A DNA stretch of 64,000 nucleotides. Source: CAWGJC01 sp965276665 (GTDB lineage Bacteria; Pseudomonadota; Alphaproteobacteria; Acetobacterales; Acetobacteraceae). Location: assembly GCA_965276665.1 (NCBI GenBank), contig OZ255620.1:3162001-3226000 (forward strand), written 5' to 3'. The position numbers and the translations under genes are program-made. The notes under the pieces were generated by a model that was given only the letters and a program-made list of their open reading frames with translations, did no database searches and was not told the DNA's origin. This document shows positions 44,423 to 53,061 of the stretch, piece by piece (within the stretch, counting starts at the first letter, position 1; every line of letters begins with the position of its first letter).

Positions 44423-45244
44423 CTACCCCTTTACGGCTCCGGCGGTAATTGCCGCCACCAAGTGGCGATTCAGCAGCGCGAAGAGCAAGGCCGCCGGGAG
44501 CGTCGCCACGGTGCTGGCGGCCATGAGCTCGTTCCAGGCAACGCGATACTCACCGACCATGTTGGCGACGGCCACCGGGAGCACGAACATCGATGGGTCG
44601 GTGGTCAGTACGAGCGCCCATAAGTACGAGTTCCAAGCCGAGATGAAGGTGAAGAACCCCACCGCGACGAGACCTGGCCTCGCCAGCGGGAGGATGATCC
44701 GGAGCAAGCTCTGGAGCCGGGATGCGCCGTCCACGATTGCCGCCTCATCGATCTCGACCGGGATCGCACGGAAAAAGCCGATCAGCATCCAGAGCGCGAA
44801 TGGCAGCGAGAATGAGGAATAGGCAAGGATTAGCCCGAGATGCGTGTCGATCAGGCCGAGCCCGGACATCATCCGGAAATACGGTACGATCAGCAGGGTC
44901 TCCGGCAGCATCTTGATGAAGAGGAGCGCGATGATGAGCAGCAGCGCAAGTCGCATCCGGAAACGTGTAAAGCCATAGGCCGCGAGCGCAGCCAGACAGA
45001 GCGACAGGATCGTGGCGCCCGAAGATGCTATCAGGCTGTTGGCGAAGTAACGAAGCATCGGCCGCGTCGCGAAAATCGCGCCGTAAGCGGCGAAAGTGGG
45101 GCGGTGTGGCAAGAAATTCGGCGGATCGTGGAAGATTTCCGGCGGCGGCTTGAGCGAGGTGCTGATCATCCATAAGACGGGAAACAGCATCGGCACGAGT
45201 GCGGCAGCGATCACGATCCCGCTGAGCAAGCGACCCCGCCTCAC
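44423..45244 (-). CDS. carbohydrate ABC permease, MalG type
   Basis: 273 residues, six predicted helices. The EAA loop is VEIDEAAIVDGASRLQSLLRIILPLARPGLVAVG (about 160-193). It opens SGIVIAAALVPMLFPVLWMISTSLKPPPEIF, typical of CUT1 permeases. The ATG at 45244 overlaps the MalF-type stop by 4 bases (ATGA). No ATPase gene follows; the next DNA is the intergenic region before the convergent CaiB gene. Confidence 0.92.
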   Translation of the reverse strand: MRRGRLLSGIVIAAALVPMLFPVLWMISTSLKPPPEIFHDPPNFLPHRPTFAAYGAIFATRPMLRYFANSLIASSGATILSLCLAALAAYGFTRFRMRLALLLIIALLFIKMLPETLLIVPYFRMMSGLGLIDTHLGLILAYSSFSLPFALWMLIGFFRAIPVEIDEAAIVDGASRLQSLLRIILPLARPGLVAVGFFTFISAWNSYLWALVLTTDPSMFVLPVAVANMVGEYRVAWNELMAASTVATLPAALLFALLNRHLVAAITAGAVKG

Positions 45245-46143
45245 GCGTCGGCCTCGTTCGGGCGGAGCAGCACGACATAAGCCGCGGAGAAGGCGAGCAC
45301 GAGCAGAAGCAGAATTACGCCGATCGCCGCCGCCTTGCCGAGATCATTAGCGCGGAAACCTGTGTTGTAGATCAGCGCCGGCAGCACCTCCGTCGCGTTC
45401 ACCGGTCCGCCCGCAGTCATGACATTGATGATGTCGAACTGCCGGACCGTATTGATGATGTCCAGCGTCGAAGCGATGACAAGCAGCGCCCGCATGTTCG
45501 GCAAAGTGACATGGCGGAATTGCTGCACGGCATTGGCGCCATCCAGCGAGGCGGCCTCATACTGCTCGGGGGGAATGCCGAGCAGCCCCGCAAGCAGAAG
45601 CAGCATCATGAAGGGGATTCCGCGCCACACATCCGCCGCGATCACGGAGACGAAGGCGAGGCCGGGCTCGCCCAGCCAGATCTGCGGCTGACGAATCACG
45701 CCCAGGGCACGCAGCACGAAATTCACCACGCCGAATTGCGGATCGAGCAGCCACAGCCAGAGCGTCGCGCCGATTGCCGGCGCAAGCATCCAGGGCACGA
45801 GGAAGGCAAGCCGCAGCACGCTCCTGAACCGGGCAGTCCGGTTCAGGAGCAGCGCGAGAGCAAAGCCGAGCGCCAGATGCAGCGTGACGGAGACGAAGGT
45901 GAAAGCGAGTGAGATACGGAGCGAGTTCCAGAAATCCGGATCATCCAACGCCCGTCGGTAATTGCCGAAACCGACGAAGCTTGCCGTGAGCCCTCGCACG
46001 CGCAGCATGCTCGTCCACACCGCATCGCCGAGTGGCAGCAGGATGATGCAGGCAAGGAACAGGAATGTCGGCGCGACGAAGAGGTAGCCGTGCCAACGCT
46101 CCCGGCGTAGCCCCGCGCCGCGCCATCGCTTGCGTGCTGCCAC
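45241..46143 (-). CDS. carbohydrate ABC permease, MalF type
   Basis: 300 residues. Hydrophobic segments start at YLFVAPTFLFLACIILLPLG. The EAA loop is QYEAASLDGANAVQQFRHVTLPNMRALLVIASTLD (about 210-245). GTG 46143 is chosen because it lies 10 bases after the binding-protein stop and gives the usual short basic N-terminus (ARKRWRGAGLRRERWHGY); a longer frame would overlap the binding-protein gene. It partners the MalG-type permease. Confidence 0.9.
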   Translation of the reverse strand: MAARKRWRGAGLRRERWHGYLFVAPTFLFLACIILLPLGDAVWTSMLRVRGLTASFVGFGNYRRALDDPDFWNSLRISLAFTFVSVTLHLALGFALALLLNRTARFRSVLRLAFLVPWMLAPAIGATLWLWLLDPQFGVVNFVLRALGVIRQPQIWLGEPGLAFVSVIAADVWRGIPFMMLLLLAGLLGIPPEQYEAASLDGANAVQQFRHVTLPNMRALLVIASTLDIINTVRQFDIINVMTAGGPVNATEVLPALIYNTGFRANDLGKAAAIGVILLLLVLAFSAAYVVLLRPNEADA

Positions 46144-46153
46144 GGATCGGCTC

Positions 46154-47431
46154 TCACTGATCCTTGAGCTTGCGCGTGAGCGTCGTATCAAGCGCGCGGA
46201 AGATCGGCCCTATCTGATCTGGATGCAGGATCGCCTTCTGCACGGCATCGACGATATCGACGCTGCCAATCTCAGACCAGATCGGCGTGGGCAGCGGGTA
46301 GGCCCGTGCGTTCCGCGCCATCTCAAGGAAGGCCAGCATGTCGGCATCCTTCCGGATCGCCGGGTCGTCGATCATGTCGCGCCGGAGCGGCAGCCAATCC
46401 GCCATCGTCGCGCGCATAGACGCCCATTTCTTGCCGGATTCGAAGACGATGAACTTCCAGGCTTCGGTTGGATGCGGGCAGCCAGTCCCGATGCTTGCCA
46501 CCGCCTGGGTGAACACTACGGGCGGATTCGGGATCGTCGCCGGCGGAGGCCCGACGATCATCTGCCCCTTAAGTTCGGGATTGTCGCCCTCGACCTTCGC
46601 GATCGCCCAATATGCCGTGCGCATCGACGCAATCTTGCCCTGCTCGAACAGCGTGGTCTGCTCGAGATAATTCGTGGCTGTCGGGCCGGGCGCGGCATAG
46701 CCGCTTTGGGTCAGACCGATATAGAAGCGGATGGCCGCGAGGCTCTTCGGGTCGCTGGCGAAAGTCGCCTGCGTCATATCGGCGTTGAATGCCTCGCCTC
46801 CATTCGACCAGATCCAGGAGAGCAGGCTGCGGGTCGTGGTATCCGTGCTGCCGGCCGTTATGCCGGTGCCCCACTGACCTTGCTTGGTGAGCGCCTTCAT
46901 CCAGGAGAGATACTCGTCCCAGCTCCGTGGTGGCTTGCTGGGATCGAGTCCGGCGGCCTCGACCATCTTGCGATTGTAGATCTCACCGTAGACGCCACCC
47001 CACACGGGCACGCCGTAGAGCCGGCCCTGCCAACGCGAACCCTTCAGGACGTCCTCGGACCAGGCGTCGCGGAATTCGGTCGGCTCCGCATTCCAGAACT
47101 TTTCGATCGGCATGAGATAGCCGTTCGACGCGGCGGGGATCGTGTTGGTCTCGACGATGCAGGGCGCGCGCCGCGCCTGCGCGGCGGTGACGAAGCGCGT
47201 CCAGTCATCCTTGCGTGCGACAAGAATGGGCTCCACCTTGACGCCGGGATTAGCGGCTTCGAACTCGGCAATCATCTGCTTCCAGATCGGCTCGAACTGC
47301 TTCTCAACGAGATTGGCGGTTTGCCATTGCAGCACGATCGGATCCGCCGCCTGGGCGGCCGGTCCGAATGCGCAAATGATGGACGCGCCTAGGCAAAACC
47401 CCGAAAGCGCTGTACGCCAGACCTTGTGCAT
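46154..47431 (-). CDS. extracellular solute-binding protein, family 1 (sugar type)
   Basis: 425 residues with a Sec signal (cleavage near FGPAAQA-AD). VLQWQTANLVEKQFEPIWKQMIAEFEAANPGVKVEPI is the usual start of family 1 sugar receptors. DWTRFVTAAQARRAPCIVE and VPVWGGVYGEIYNRKMVEAAGL complete the hinge regions. The ATG at 47431 follows GGGAGGAAA. It delivers ligand to the MalF/MalG-type permeases; the neighbouring dehydratase suggests a sugar acid. Confidence 0.92.
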   Translation of the reverse strand: MHKVWRTALSGFCLGASIICAFGPAAQAADPIVLQWQTANLVEKQFEPIWKQMIAEFEAANPGVKVEPILVARKDDWTRFVTAAQARRAPCIVETNTIPAASNGYLMPIEKFWNAEPTEFRDAWSEDVLKGSRWQGRLYGVPVWGGVYGEIYNRKMVEAAGLDPSKPPRSWDEYLSWMKALTKQGQWGTGITAGSTDTTTRSLLSWIWSNGGEAFNADMTQATFASDPKSLAAIRFYIGLTQSGYAAPGPTATNYLEQTTLFEQGKIASMRTAYWAIAKVEGDNPELKGQMIVGPPPATIPNPPVVFTQAVASIGTGCPHPTEAWKFIVFESGKKWASMRATMADWLPLRRDMIDDPAIRKDADMLAFLEMARNARAYPLPTPIWSEIGSVDIVDAVQKAILHPDQIGPIFRALDTTLTRKLKDQ

Positions 47432-47457
47432 CGCCGTTTCCTCCCGAGCTAATTTTT

Positions 47458-48591
47458 TTATTTGTAGAGCGCTCCTCGACGGTCGGAGCGCGGCTGCGGC
47501 TTGAATCCCAGCGTGCCCAGCACGGCCGGATCAGGTTCTGTTCCGAGGCCAGGGCCATCCGGGAGCAGGAAATAACCGTCCTCGAACCGGATAGGCGGCT
47601 TACTCGCATGGTCGCGCGCCGCGCGCTGCGGCTCCATCTGCTCGAGTATGAAGAAGTTCGGAATAGCGGCGGCGAGATGCATGGCGGCGGCCGTGCAGAT
47701 CATGCCGCCCGGGTTATGCGGCGCGACCGTGATGTAATACGTGTCGGCATGCGCGCAGATGCGGCGGATTTCGGTGAAGCCGCCGGCATGCATCAGATCG
47801 GGCTGGATGATGCGGCATCCTCCTTCCTCGATCAGCTCGCGATATTCAAAGCGTGACAGCAGCCGCTCCCCGGTCGCGATCGGCGTGCGCAGTTCGCGCT
47901 GGAGCCGCGTCATCGCGCGCGCGTTCTCGAACGGAATCGGCTCCTCGAACCAGCCCGGCCGATAGGGCGCGAGCAGATCATCGAGCCGAACCGCGAGGCG
48001 CGGGGAGAGCAGCTCACTGCATTCAATGAAGATCTCCGCATCCGGCCCGGCACCCTCGCGCGCGGCGCCGACGATCTCGGCGGCCAAATTCAGCTCGGCG
48101 GCTTCGTTGCGGCGCAGCCCGTCATAAGTGAACGGCGAGCACTTGAAACCCGTAAAGCCGCGCCGGATCGCCTCTCGCGCTCCTTCGAATGCAGTCTCCG
48201 GCGTGCGCACGCCGCTGAGCCAGTGGCTTGCGTACACGCGCAGCCGGTCGCGATGCGCGCCGCCGAGCAGGCGGTGCACGGGCACGCCGAGGCGCTTGCC
48301 TTCCAGATCCCACAACGCGATGTCGAGGCCCGCGAGCGCCGTCATGAAGACCGCCCCCCCACGCCAGCGCCAGGCATTGTAGAGCCGGTGCCAATGCTGT
48401 TCCGGGCCGGCGGGGTCCTCGCCGATCAGATGCGCGGCGAATTCGCGGATCGCGGTCTCCACGCTTTCAATAGCCCCATGAAGCGAGGCTTCGCCCCATC
48501 CGCTCAGCCCTTCATCCGTGTCGATGCGCACGAACAGCCAATTGCACCAATCGACCCAGACCTTGACCGTTTCCACCCGGGTTATCTTCAT
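47458..48591 (-). CDS. mandelate racemase / muconate lactonizing enzyme family dehydratase (DgoD-like)
   Basis: 377-residue enolase-superfamily protein. Family landmarks are ETVKVWVDWCNWLFVRIDTDEGLSGWGEAS, the lysine of GFTGFKCSPF, metal-ligand acidic residues in FIECSELLS, WFEEPIPFEN and IATGERLL, and the C-terminal histidine in VAPHNPGGMICT. This pattern is closest to galactonate-dehydratase-like acid sugar dehydratases. The first ligand segment reads IECSE where many relatives have a His two residues on, so specificity is open. It sits between the LacI gene and the transporter genes; the gap to the binding protein is 26 bases. Confidence 0.88.
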   Translation of the reverse strand: MKITRVETVKVWVDWCNWLFVRIDTDEGLSGWGEASLHGAIESVETAIREFAAHLIGEDPAGPEQHWHRLYNAWRWRGGAVFMTALAGLDIALWDLEGKRLGVPVHRLLGGAHRDRLRVYASHWLSGVRTPETAFEGAREAIRRGFTGFKCSPFTYDGLRRNEAAELNLAAEIVGAAREGAGPDAEIFIECSELLSPRLAVRLDDLLAPYRPGWFEEPIPFENARAMTRLQRELRTPIATGERLLSRFEYRELIEEGGCRIIQPDLMHAGGFTEIRRICAHADTYYITVAPHNPGGMICTAAAMHLAAAIPNFFILEQMEPQRAARDHASKPPIRFEDGYFLLPDGPGLGTEPDPAVLGTLGFKPQPRSDRRGALYK

Positions 48592-48622
48592 AGCGCGATC
48601 TGAAACGTTTCATCCATCGCTG

Positions 48623-49630
48623 TCAATCCTCGCGCGGCGGCCCCACGGAGCCGCGCAGATGAAGTGCGGCGCGCAGCTCCGCGCTCGTGGACGGGAGGGA
48701 CGGCGTCTCCATGCGGCGCAGCAGCATTTCCCAGGCGAGCTCCGCCATGCGGTGCGTCGGATGCTCGATCGCGGCAAGCGGCGGCTGCACGATCTCCGCC
48801 CAGTCCGGCGCCTCGAAGGCGAGCAGCGAGATGTCGCGCGGCCACGCAAGTCCAAGCCTGGTGATCGCCCGCATCATCCAGAGCGCGACCACGGTGTTGC
48901 TGGCGATGATCGCGGTCGGCGCTCCGCGGCCGCGCAGCGCAGCGGCAAGACGCGCCACGAATGCCGCTTCCTCATTGCCCTGAACCATCACCGACGCAGT
49001 CGCCACATCCCGTACCGCCTCGCGTAGCGCCGCTATGCGGTCGCGCGTGGTGATCAATGTCGGATGGCTCACCAGAAAGAGGATGTGCCGGTGTCGAAGC
49101 CGGATAAGCGCCTCGGCGGCCTGCCGCATGGCGGCCCGATTATCGAGCGTCACGTAATCGAAGCGTGGGTCGGGGGCGGGGCGGTCCAGTACCACCGAGG
49201 GCACGCCGGCGCCGGCGATCAGGTCGAAGCTCGCTCCGGGTGCAGCACTCGGCACGATGACCAGTCCCGCCAGGCGATGCGGCAGCACGGCGGCAAGGCG
49301 GCGCGCCTCGCGCTCAGGATCCTGATGGCTCAGCACCTGCATGACCTCGAATCCGGCGCGCGCGGCGATTTCCTCGAACGCGTCGGCCAACGCGGCGAAA
49401 TAGGCGCTCGCCATGTGCGGCAGACACATCGCAAGCAGCCGGGATCGGCCCTGGCGCAATCCCTGCGCGAGCTTGTTCGGAACGTAGCCCAGCGCCTCAA
49501 CGGCCGCCATCACCTTGGCCCGCCGGATCTCTCCAACGAGATCCGGCTTGTTCAGCACATGCGAGACCGTGCCCACCGAGACTCCGGCGCGCCGCGCAAC
49601 CTCGATGATCGTCACCCGCCTTTCGCCCAT
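48623..49630 (-). CDS. LacI-family transcriptional regulator
   Basis: 335 residues. The HTH and hinge (VTIIEVARRAGVSVGTVSHVLNKPDLVGEIRRAKVMAAVEALGYVPNKLAQGLRQ, residues 6-60) are followed by a periplasmic-binding-protein-like sugar domain (LLAMCLPHMASAYFAALADAFEEIA; GLVIVPSAAPG; DIHLLAFEAPDW-like ISLLAFEAPDWAEIVQPPLAAIEHP). The ATG at 49630 gives MGERRVT. It heads the sugar-acid operon and probably represses it. Only 31 bases separate it from the dehydratase. Confidence 0.92.
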   Translation of the reverse strand: MGERRVTIIEVARRAGVSVGTVSHVLNKPDLVGEIRRAKVMAAVEALGYVPNKLAQGLRQGRSRLLAMCLPHMASAYFAALADAFEEIAARAGFEVMQVLSHQDPEREARRLAAVLPHRLAGLVIVPSAAPGASFDLIAGAGVPSVVLDRPAPDPRFDYVTLDNRAAMRQAAEALIRLRHRHILFLVSHPTLITTRDRIAALREAVRDVATASVMVQGNEEAAFVARLAAALRGRGAPTAIIASNTVVALWMMRAITRLGLAWPRDISLLAFEAPDWAEIVQPPLAAIEHPTHRMAELAWEMLLRRMETPSLPSTSAELRAALHLRGSVGPPRED

Positions 49631-50119
49631 TGGCGACAAGCCGGCCGTGCCCGGCGCGCCGACGGCGCTCCGATGCTCGGCATCGAGGCCGGGGGGGCGG
49701 CGCGCCTTCAGGACGGCAACCACAGCCGATCGGGGGCTGCGACAAAGTCGCCATGCAGCGACGCGCCGCCGAAAACTGCCCGTGTCGGGGGGCAGCCGCC
49801 GATCGCCAACGATGCAGACGTCCCGCTCGCCGCCTGGGCGTCGAATGCTTGCAGCATTGCCTCTCCTGAACGGCCAGCTCGGCGGATCAGCATGCTCAAC
49901 CCGTCGGCAGCCTGCAAGCCGGCCGCAGCCGCCTCATATGCCCTGGCAGGCCGCCACCCTCCCACGTTGACGGAAGGTCTGGCAGGCGTATCGTCAGCGT
50001 CCAAGGCCCAGCATGGGAAGGCGACGGCTGCAGCGTCCACGCGAGTGGCACCGATTACCGAAGCCGCGCCCGAGCATTCCGCCGCGGCCGGAGCGGAGCA
50101 CAGGCCGCGCATCAGCATC
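49631..50119. other. about 490 bases without a recognisable gene
   Basis: Open frames exist on both strands but none resembles a family I know. One minus-strand stretch (AYEAAAAGLQAADGLSMLIRRAG) is faintly like the helix of a Liv-type receptor, too weak to annotate. It should contain the LacI-operon promoter next to 49630. The remainder is probably decayed DNA continuous with the graveyard to the right. Confidence 0.4.
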
Positions 50120-50612
50120 GGCCCTGACGAGCTCGAGACCTTCCTGATCGTTGCCGAGCTCGGCAACGATCAGGAAGGCGGCGGAACGACTCTCGCTGGC
50201 GCAGCCGTCGATCAGCAACTGCGTGCAGCGCCTGGAACGGGCGCTCCGCACCCGGCTGTTTGAGCGCACCAGCCGTGCCGTCGTCCTGACCGCGGATGGC
50301 GAGCGGCTGCTAACCCGCATCGAACCCATCATCCGCAGCCTTCATGCCGTGATCGAGGAATTCTGCACCGAAGCCGACCAGCGGGAGCGATCGGTCGTCG
50401 TGGCGGCAACGCCGATGCTGGCCACCTTGCTCGGTCTCGTGGCGGAAGGGCTGGGCCTGACGATGCTCCCCACCTTTGTCATGCGGGTCGGCAGCACCAT
50501 CGATGACACGCGCTTCGAGTCGGCCACGATCGAGGGCGTGTCGCTGGCGCGGGAATACGGCATCGCCTCGCTGCCCGGGCGGCAATGGCCGCCTGGCGCA
50601 CGCTCGTTCGCG
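50120..50612 (+). pseudogene. LysR-family regulator, frameshifted and internally deleted
   Basis: The HTH region reads LETFLIVAELG and then, one frame over, RKAAERLSLAQPSISNCVQRLERALRTRLFERTSRAVVLTADGERLL, a classic LysR N-terminus. The effector domain is cut: ERSVVVAATPMLAT joins LLGLVAEGLGLTMLPTFVMRVG, removing about 130 residues in frame. REYGIASLPGRQWPPGARSFA is the end of the protein before the sequence changes to an antisense monooxygenase fragment. No start codon in the right place was found. The frameshift coincides with a perfect 40-bp palindrome (50139-50178). Confidence 0.8.
50139..50178. repeat. perfect 40-bp palindrome inside the LysR remnant
   Basis: The left arm CCTTCCTGATCGTTGCCGAG is followed directly by its exact reverse complement, with no loop. 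The left arm is the normal LysR coding sequence for TFLIVAE. The right arm covers the place where LGSFRKAA is expected but is one base longer and out of frame. Confidence 0.95.
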
Positions 50613-51167
50613 GTGAACGGGCCGCGCGACTTGAACCACCTTCCGACATGGTTGAGGGCACGAACCTTGGCCGGATCGGCGAAGAAGCCGGTGGCGCGGT
50701 CGGCAACAATGGCGTCATCGCCCAGGTCGCCCAATGGCCCATGACGATCTCGATGAACTCGTCCGCGCGATCGTAGCGCAGGTCGTGCTCCAGATGCTCG
50801 TCCTGGCCGGAATTCGCCGCCTCCGAGTCGTTGAGCGAGGTGACGACGTTCCACGCTGCACGACCTTCGGTCGTCAGGTCGAGCGTGGCGAACAGGCGGG
50901 CGACGTGGAAGGGTTCGTAATACGTCGTGGAGTAGGTGCCACCGAGCCCGATTCGGTTGGTGACCATGCCCATCGCGGTCAGCAGCGGGATGAGATCCAT
51001 CTTCACCGTGCGCACGCCGTGGCGGACAACGAGATCGTAATCGCCGCCCAGATCGGGCATCGCAGGCGATCGTCGAAGAAGGCCAGGTGGAACTTGCTCT
51101 CCTCGAGCGTGCGGGCGATCCGCTGGTAGTGCTTCGCGGAGAGAAAATCGGAAATGGCCTGCCTTGC
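50613..51167 (-). pseudogene. luciferase-like FMN-dependent monooxygenase remnant
   Basis: The minus strand carries pieces of an NtaA/DszA-type monooxygenase in at least three frames: ISDFLSAKHYQRIARTLEESKFHLAFFDDRLR; DYDLVVRHGVRTVKMDLIPLLTAMGMVTNRIGLGGTYSTTYYEPFHVARLFATLDLTTEGRAAWNVVTSLNDSEAANSGQDEHL (family core); and DDAIVADRATGFFADPAKVRALNHVGRWFKSRGPF. The first 20 and last 200 or so residues are missing. At about 50612 it is fused tail-to-tail to the LysR remnant. Confidence 0.8.
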
Positions 51168-51229
51168 ACATACATCCGTTGCACGCAGCCGTTCTACCCC
51201 GCTGTGGACGGGGCGCGGCCTATGCGAAA

Positions 51230-51331
51230 TCCCGGCAAGACCGGGAGTATCTGGAGATCGCGACAGGCCATGACGCGATGGTGTCGTCACCAGAGGGACT
51301 GGTAGATATGTTGCTTGGTCTGGGTGTTTGA
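51230..51331 (+). pseudogene. alpha/beta-hydrolase C-terminal stub
   Basis: The plus strand reads DREYLEIATGHDAMVSSPEGLVDMLLGLGV and then TGA. The GHDAM segment with its catalytic histidine and the following helix are the standard ending of alpha/beta-hydrolase esterases. Nothing upstream in frame resembles the rest of such a protein, so only the last 30 residues survive. Confidence 0.65.
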
Positions 51332-51370
51332 TCCCTCGTTTTGATGGTGCAGTCTTTCGCGTGAGTGGAG

Positions 51371-51520
51371 GGATGCGCTATGGCCCAGGTCTACCACGGG
51401 AGCGCCCGAACGACAGCGGCAGCCCGTCGAGCGAGCTCTCCCAGTACCTCAACGACTGCGTAGCCGCATACAATTCGCCGCAGGCTGAAGACCCTCAAGG
51501 GCCTCGCCGGGACCAAATAC
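51371..51520 (+). pseudogene. IS481-family transposase scrap
   Basis: From ATG 51380 the frame reads MAQVYHGSARTTAAARRA, the usual IS481-like transposase N-terminus. It then jumps to VAAYNS and, one frame over, RRLKTLKGL (family consensus VDAYNFARRLKTLKGLTPYEF), the C-terminal end. The whole DDE catalytic core is deleted. It abuts the stop codon of the TetR gene at 51521. It is not functional. Confidence 0.78.
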
Positions 51521-52162
51521 CTAGCTCACCCCGTAGCGCGCCAGGAACATCGCGACCGCGGCATCCACTACCTGCGCGATCTCCGCCTCGTCCTGCGTCT
51601 CGGCAAGACGGAGGCGGCGGCGCAGCGAGAGCCGCGTCTGGCAGAGCGCGAAGAACTGCTCGGCGGCGAAATCCGGGTCCGGCGCGCGCAACCGTCCCTT
51701 CGCATTCTGCGCCGCGATCCATTCCGCGAGATAGCGGAGCGCCGGCGCCGGCCCGGCATCGAAGAAAGCATGCGCGAGAGCGGGGAATTTCGCCGCCTCC
51801 GACAGCACGACGCGGTAGATGGAAAGCGCCTCGTCGGCCAGCATCATCCGCAACATGCGGAGCCCGATCGCGCGCAGGGTGGGCGCCGGCTCGCCATCCG
51901 GCTCGGTGCCTTCAAAAACATGAGAGAGGTTGCGCCGGCACTCCTCGCCGACGAACGCCGCGAACAGCGTCGCCTTGTCGTCGAAGTAGTTGTAGAGCGT
52001 GCCCTTCGAGACGCCGGCGCCGCGGGCGATGCGCGACATGCTCGCGCCCTCGTACCCGTCTTCTGCGAACACCTGCGCGGCCGCGTTCAGGATCGACCGC
52101 CGCCGCTCCGGCGTAAGCGTCTCCGGAGCAGCCGTTTTCGGTGTGGCGCCGGCCTCGCTCAC
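51521..52162 (-). CDS. TetR-family transcriptional regulator
   Basis: 213 residues. The HTH (SILNAAAQVFAEDGYEGASMSRIARGAGVSKGTLYNYFDDKATLFAAFV, about 21-69) is followed by a TetR C-terminal domain (SIYRVVLSEAAKFPALAHAFFDAGP). GTG 52162 overlaps the stop of the CoA-transferase B gene (GTGA), making it the third gene of that operon. It therefore probably regulates 3-oxoacid CoA-transferase expression. Its 3-prime end borders an IS481 scrap but the coding sequence seems complete. Confidence 0.88.
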   Translation of the reverse strand: MSEAGATPKTAAPETLTPERRRSILNAAAQVFAEDGYEGASMSRIARGAGVSKGTLYNYFDDKATLFAAFVGEECRRNLSHVFEGTEPDGEPAPTLRAIGLRMLRMMLADEALSIYRVVLSEAAKFPALAHAFFDAGPAPALRYLAEWIAAQNAKGRLRAPDPDFAAEQFFALCQTRLSLRRRLRLAETQDEAEIAQVVDAAVAMFLARYGVS

Positions 52163-52818
52163 GGCGGCGGCCGCAACCGCGCGTCGGTGCGCGCCTGCAG
52201 GGCTGCGAAATCGAGGCCAGGCAGCATCTCCACCACCTGGAACCCCTCCTCCGTCACGTCCAGCACGGCGAGATTGGTGTAGACACGGCTCACCGCCCGG
52301 GGCGCGGTCAGCGGATAGGCGCAGCGGCGGACCAGCCGCGGCTTCCCGTCGCGCGTCACGTGCTCCATCAACGCCCAGACGCGCTTCGCTCCCGCCGCCA
52401 GATCCATCGCACCCCCCACCGCCGGCGCGGTGTCGTTCTCGGACGTCGCCCAATTGGCGATGTCGCCATTCTCTGCAACTTCGAACGCGCCGAGCACGCA
52501 AAGGTCGAGATGGCCGCCGCGAATCATCGCGAAACTATCGGCATGGTGAAAGAAGCTGCCGCCGCGGCGGAGCGTCACATGCTGCTTGCCGGCATTGATC
52601 AGCCAGGGATCGACATGCTCGGGCGAAGGCGCCGGGCCCATGCCGAGCAGCCCGTTCTCGGAATGGAAGATCACCTCCCGCTCCCCCGGCACATGATCCG
52701 CGACCAGGGTCGGAATGCCGATGCCGAGATTGACGAACCATCCCTCGGGGATGTCCGCCGCCACCCGCGCCGCCATCGCCTTGCGGGAGAGCGGGGATGC
52801 GCCTGGTTGGTTGGCCAT
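52159..52818 (-). CDS. 3-oxoacid CoA-transferase subunit B
   Basis: 219 residues of the SCOT/PcaJ/AtoA type. GWFVNLGIGIPTLVADHVP opens the domain. The active-site glutamate lies in IFHSENGLLGMGP (Glu54). RGGHLDLCVLGAFEVAENGDIANW and VGGAMDLAAGAKRVWALMEH are typical. With subunit A it transfers CoA from succinyl-CoA or acetyl-CoA to a 3-oxoacid. ATG 52818 follows AAGGAAA. It is unusual that a 240-base gap containing a large inverted repeat separates it from subunit A. Confidence 0.93.
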   Translation of the reverse strand: MANQPGASPLSRKAMAARVAADIPEGWFVNLGIGIPTLVADHVPGEREVIFHSENGLLGMGPAPSPEHVDPWLINAGKQHVTLRRGGSFFHHADSFAMIRGGHLDLCVLGAFEVAENGDIANWATSENDTAPAVGGAMDLAAGAKRVWALMEHVTRDGKPRLVRRCAYPLTAPRAVSRVYTNLAVLDVTEEGFQVVEMLPGLDFAALQARTDARLRPPP

Positions 52819-52847
52819 TGGTTTCCTTTTGAAGTGAAGGTAGGCCA

Positions 52848-53037
52848 GGGGCTCTGCCCCTGGACCCCGCCAAGGGCGGAGCCCTTGGAACCTGAACGGC
52901 GCTTCGCGCGGAGCGCATTCACAATATGGGGAGAAATCCGGCTCCTGAGTTGTCCCGCAATGTTGATGGCGCTCCGCGCGAAGCGCCAGCCGGGTTCCAA
53001 GGGTTGTGCCCTTGGCGGGGTCCAGGGGCAGAGCCCC
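52848..53037. repeat. 69-bp inverted repeat between CoA-transferase subunit genes
   Basis: The arm at 52848-52916 and the arm at 52969-53037 are near-perfect reverse complements (a handful of mismatches) separated by 52 bases. Each arm is itself made of small hairpins such as GGGGCTCTGCCCC and CCAAGGG/CCCTTGG. The unit resembles repeated intergenic elements that I recall as common in Acetobacteraceae chromosomes. It may attenuate transcription between subunits or be a mobile REP-like element. Confidence 0.85.
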
Positions 53038-53061
53038 GGCCTTATTCCCGATGCCCATCCA

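Noticed and set aside
49708..50166. Minus-strand open frame left of the LysR remnant
   Set aside because: It begins inside the palindrome and shows only a faint, unconvincing resemblance to receptor helices; not enough to call a gene.
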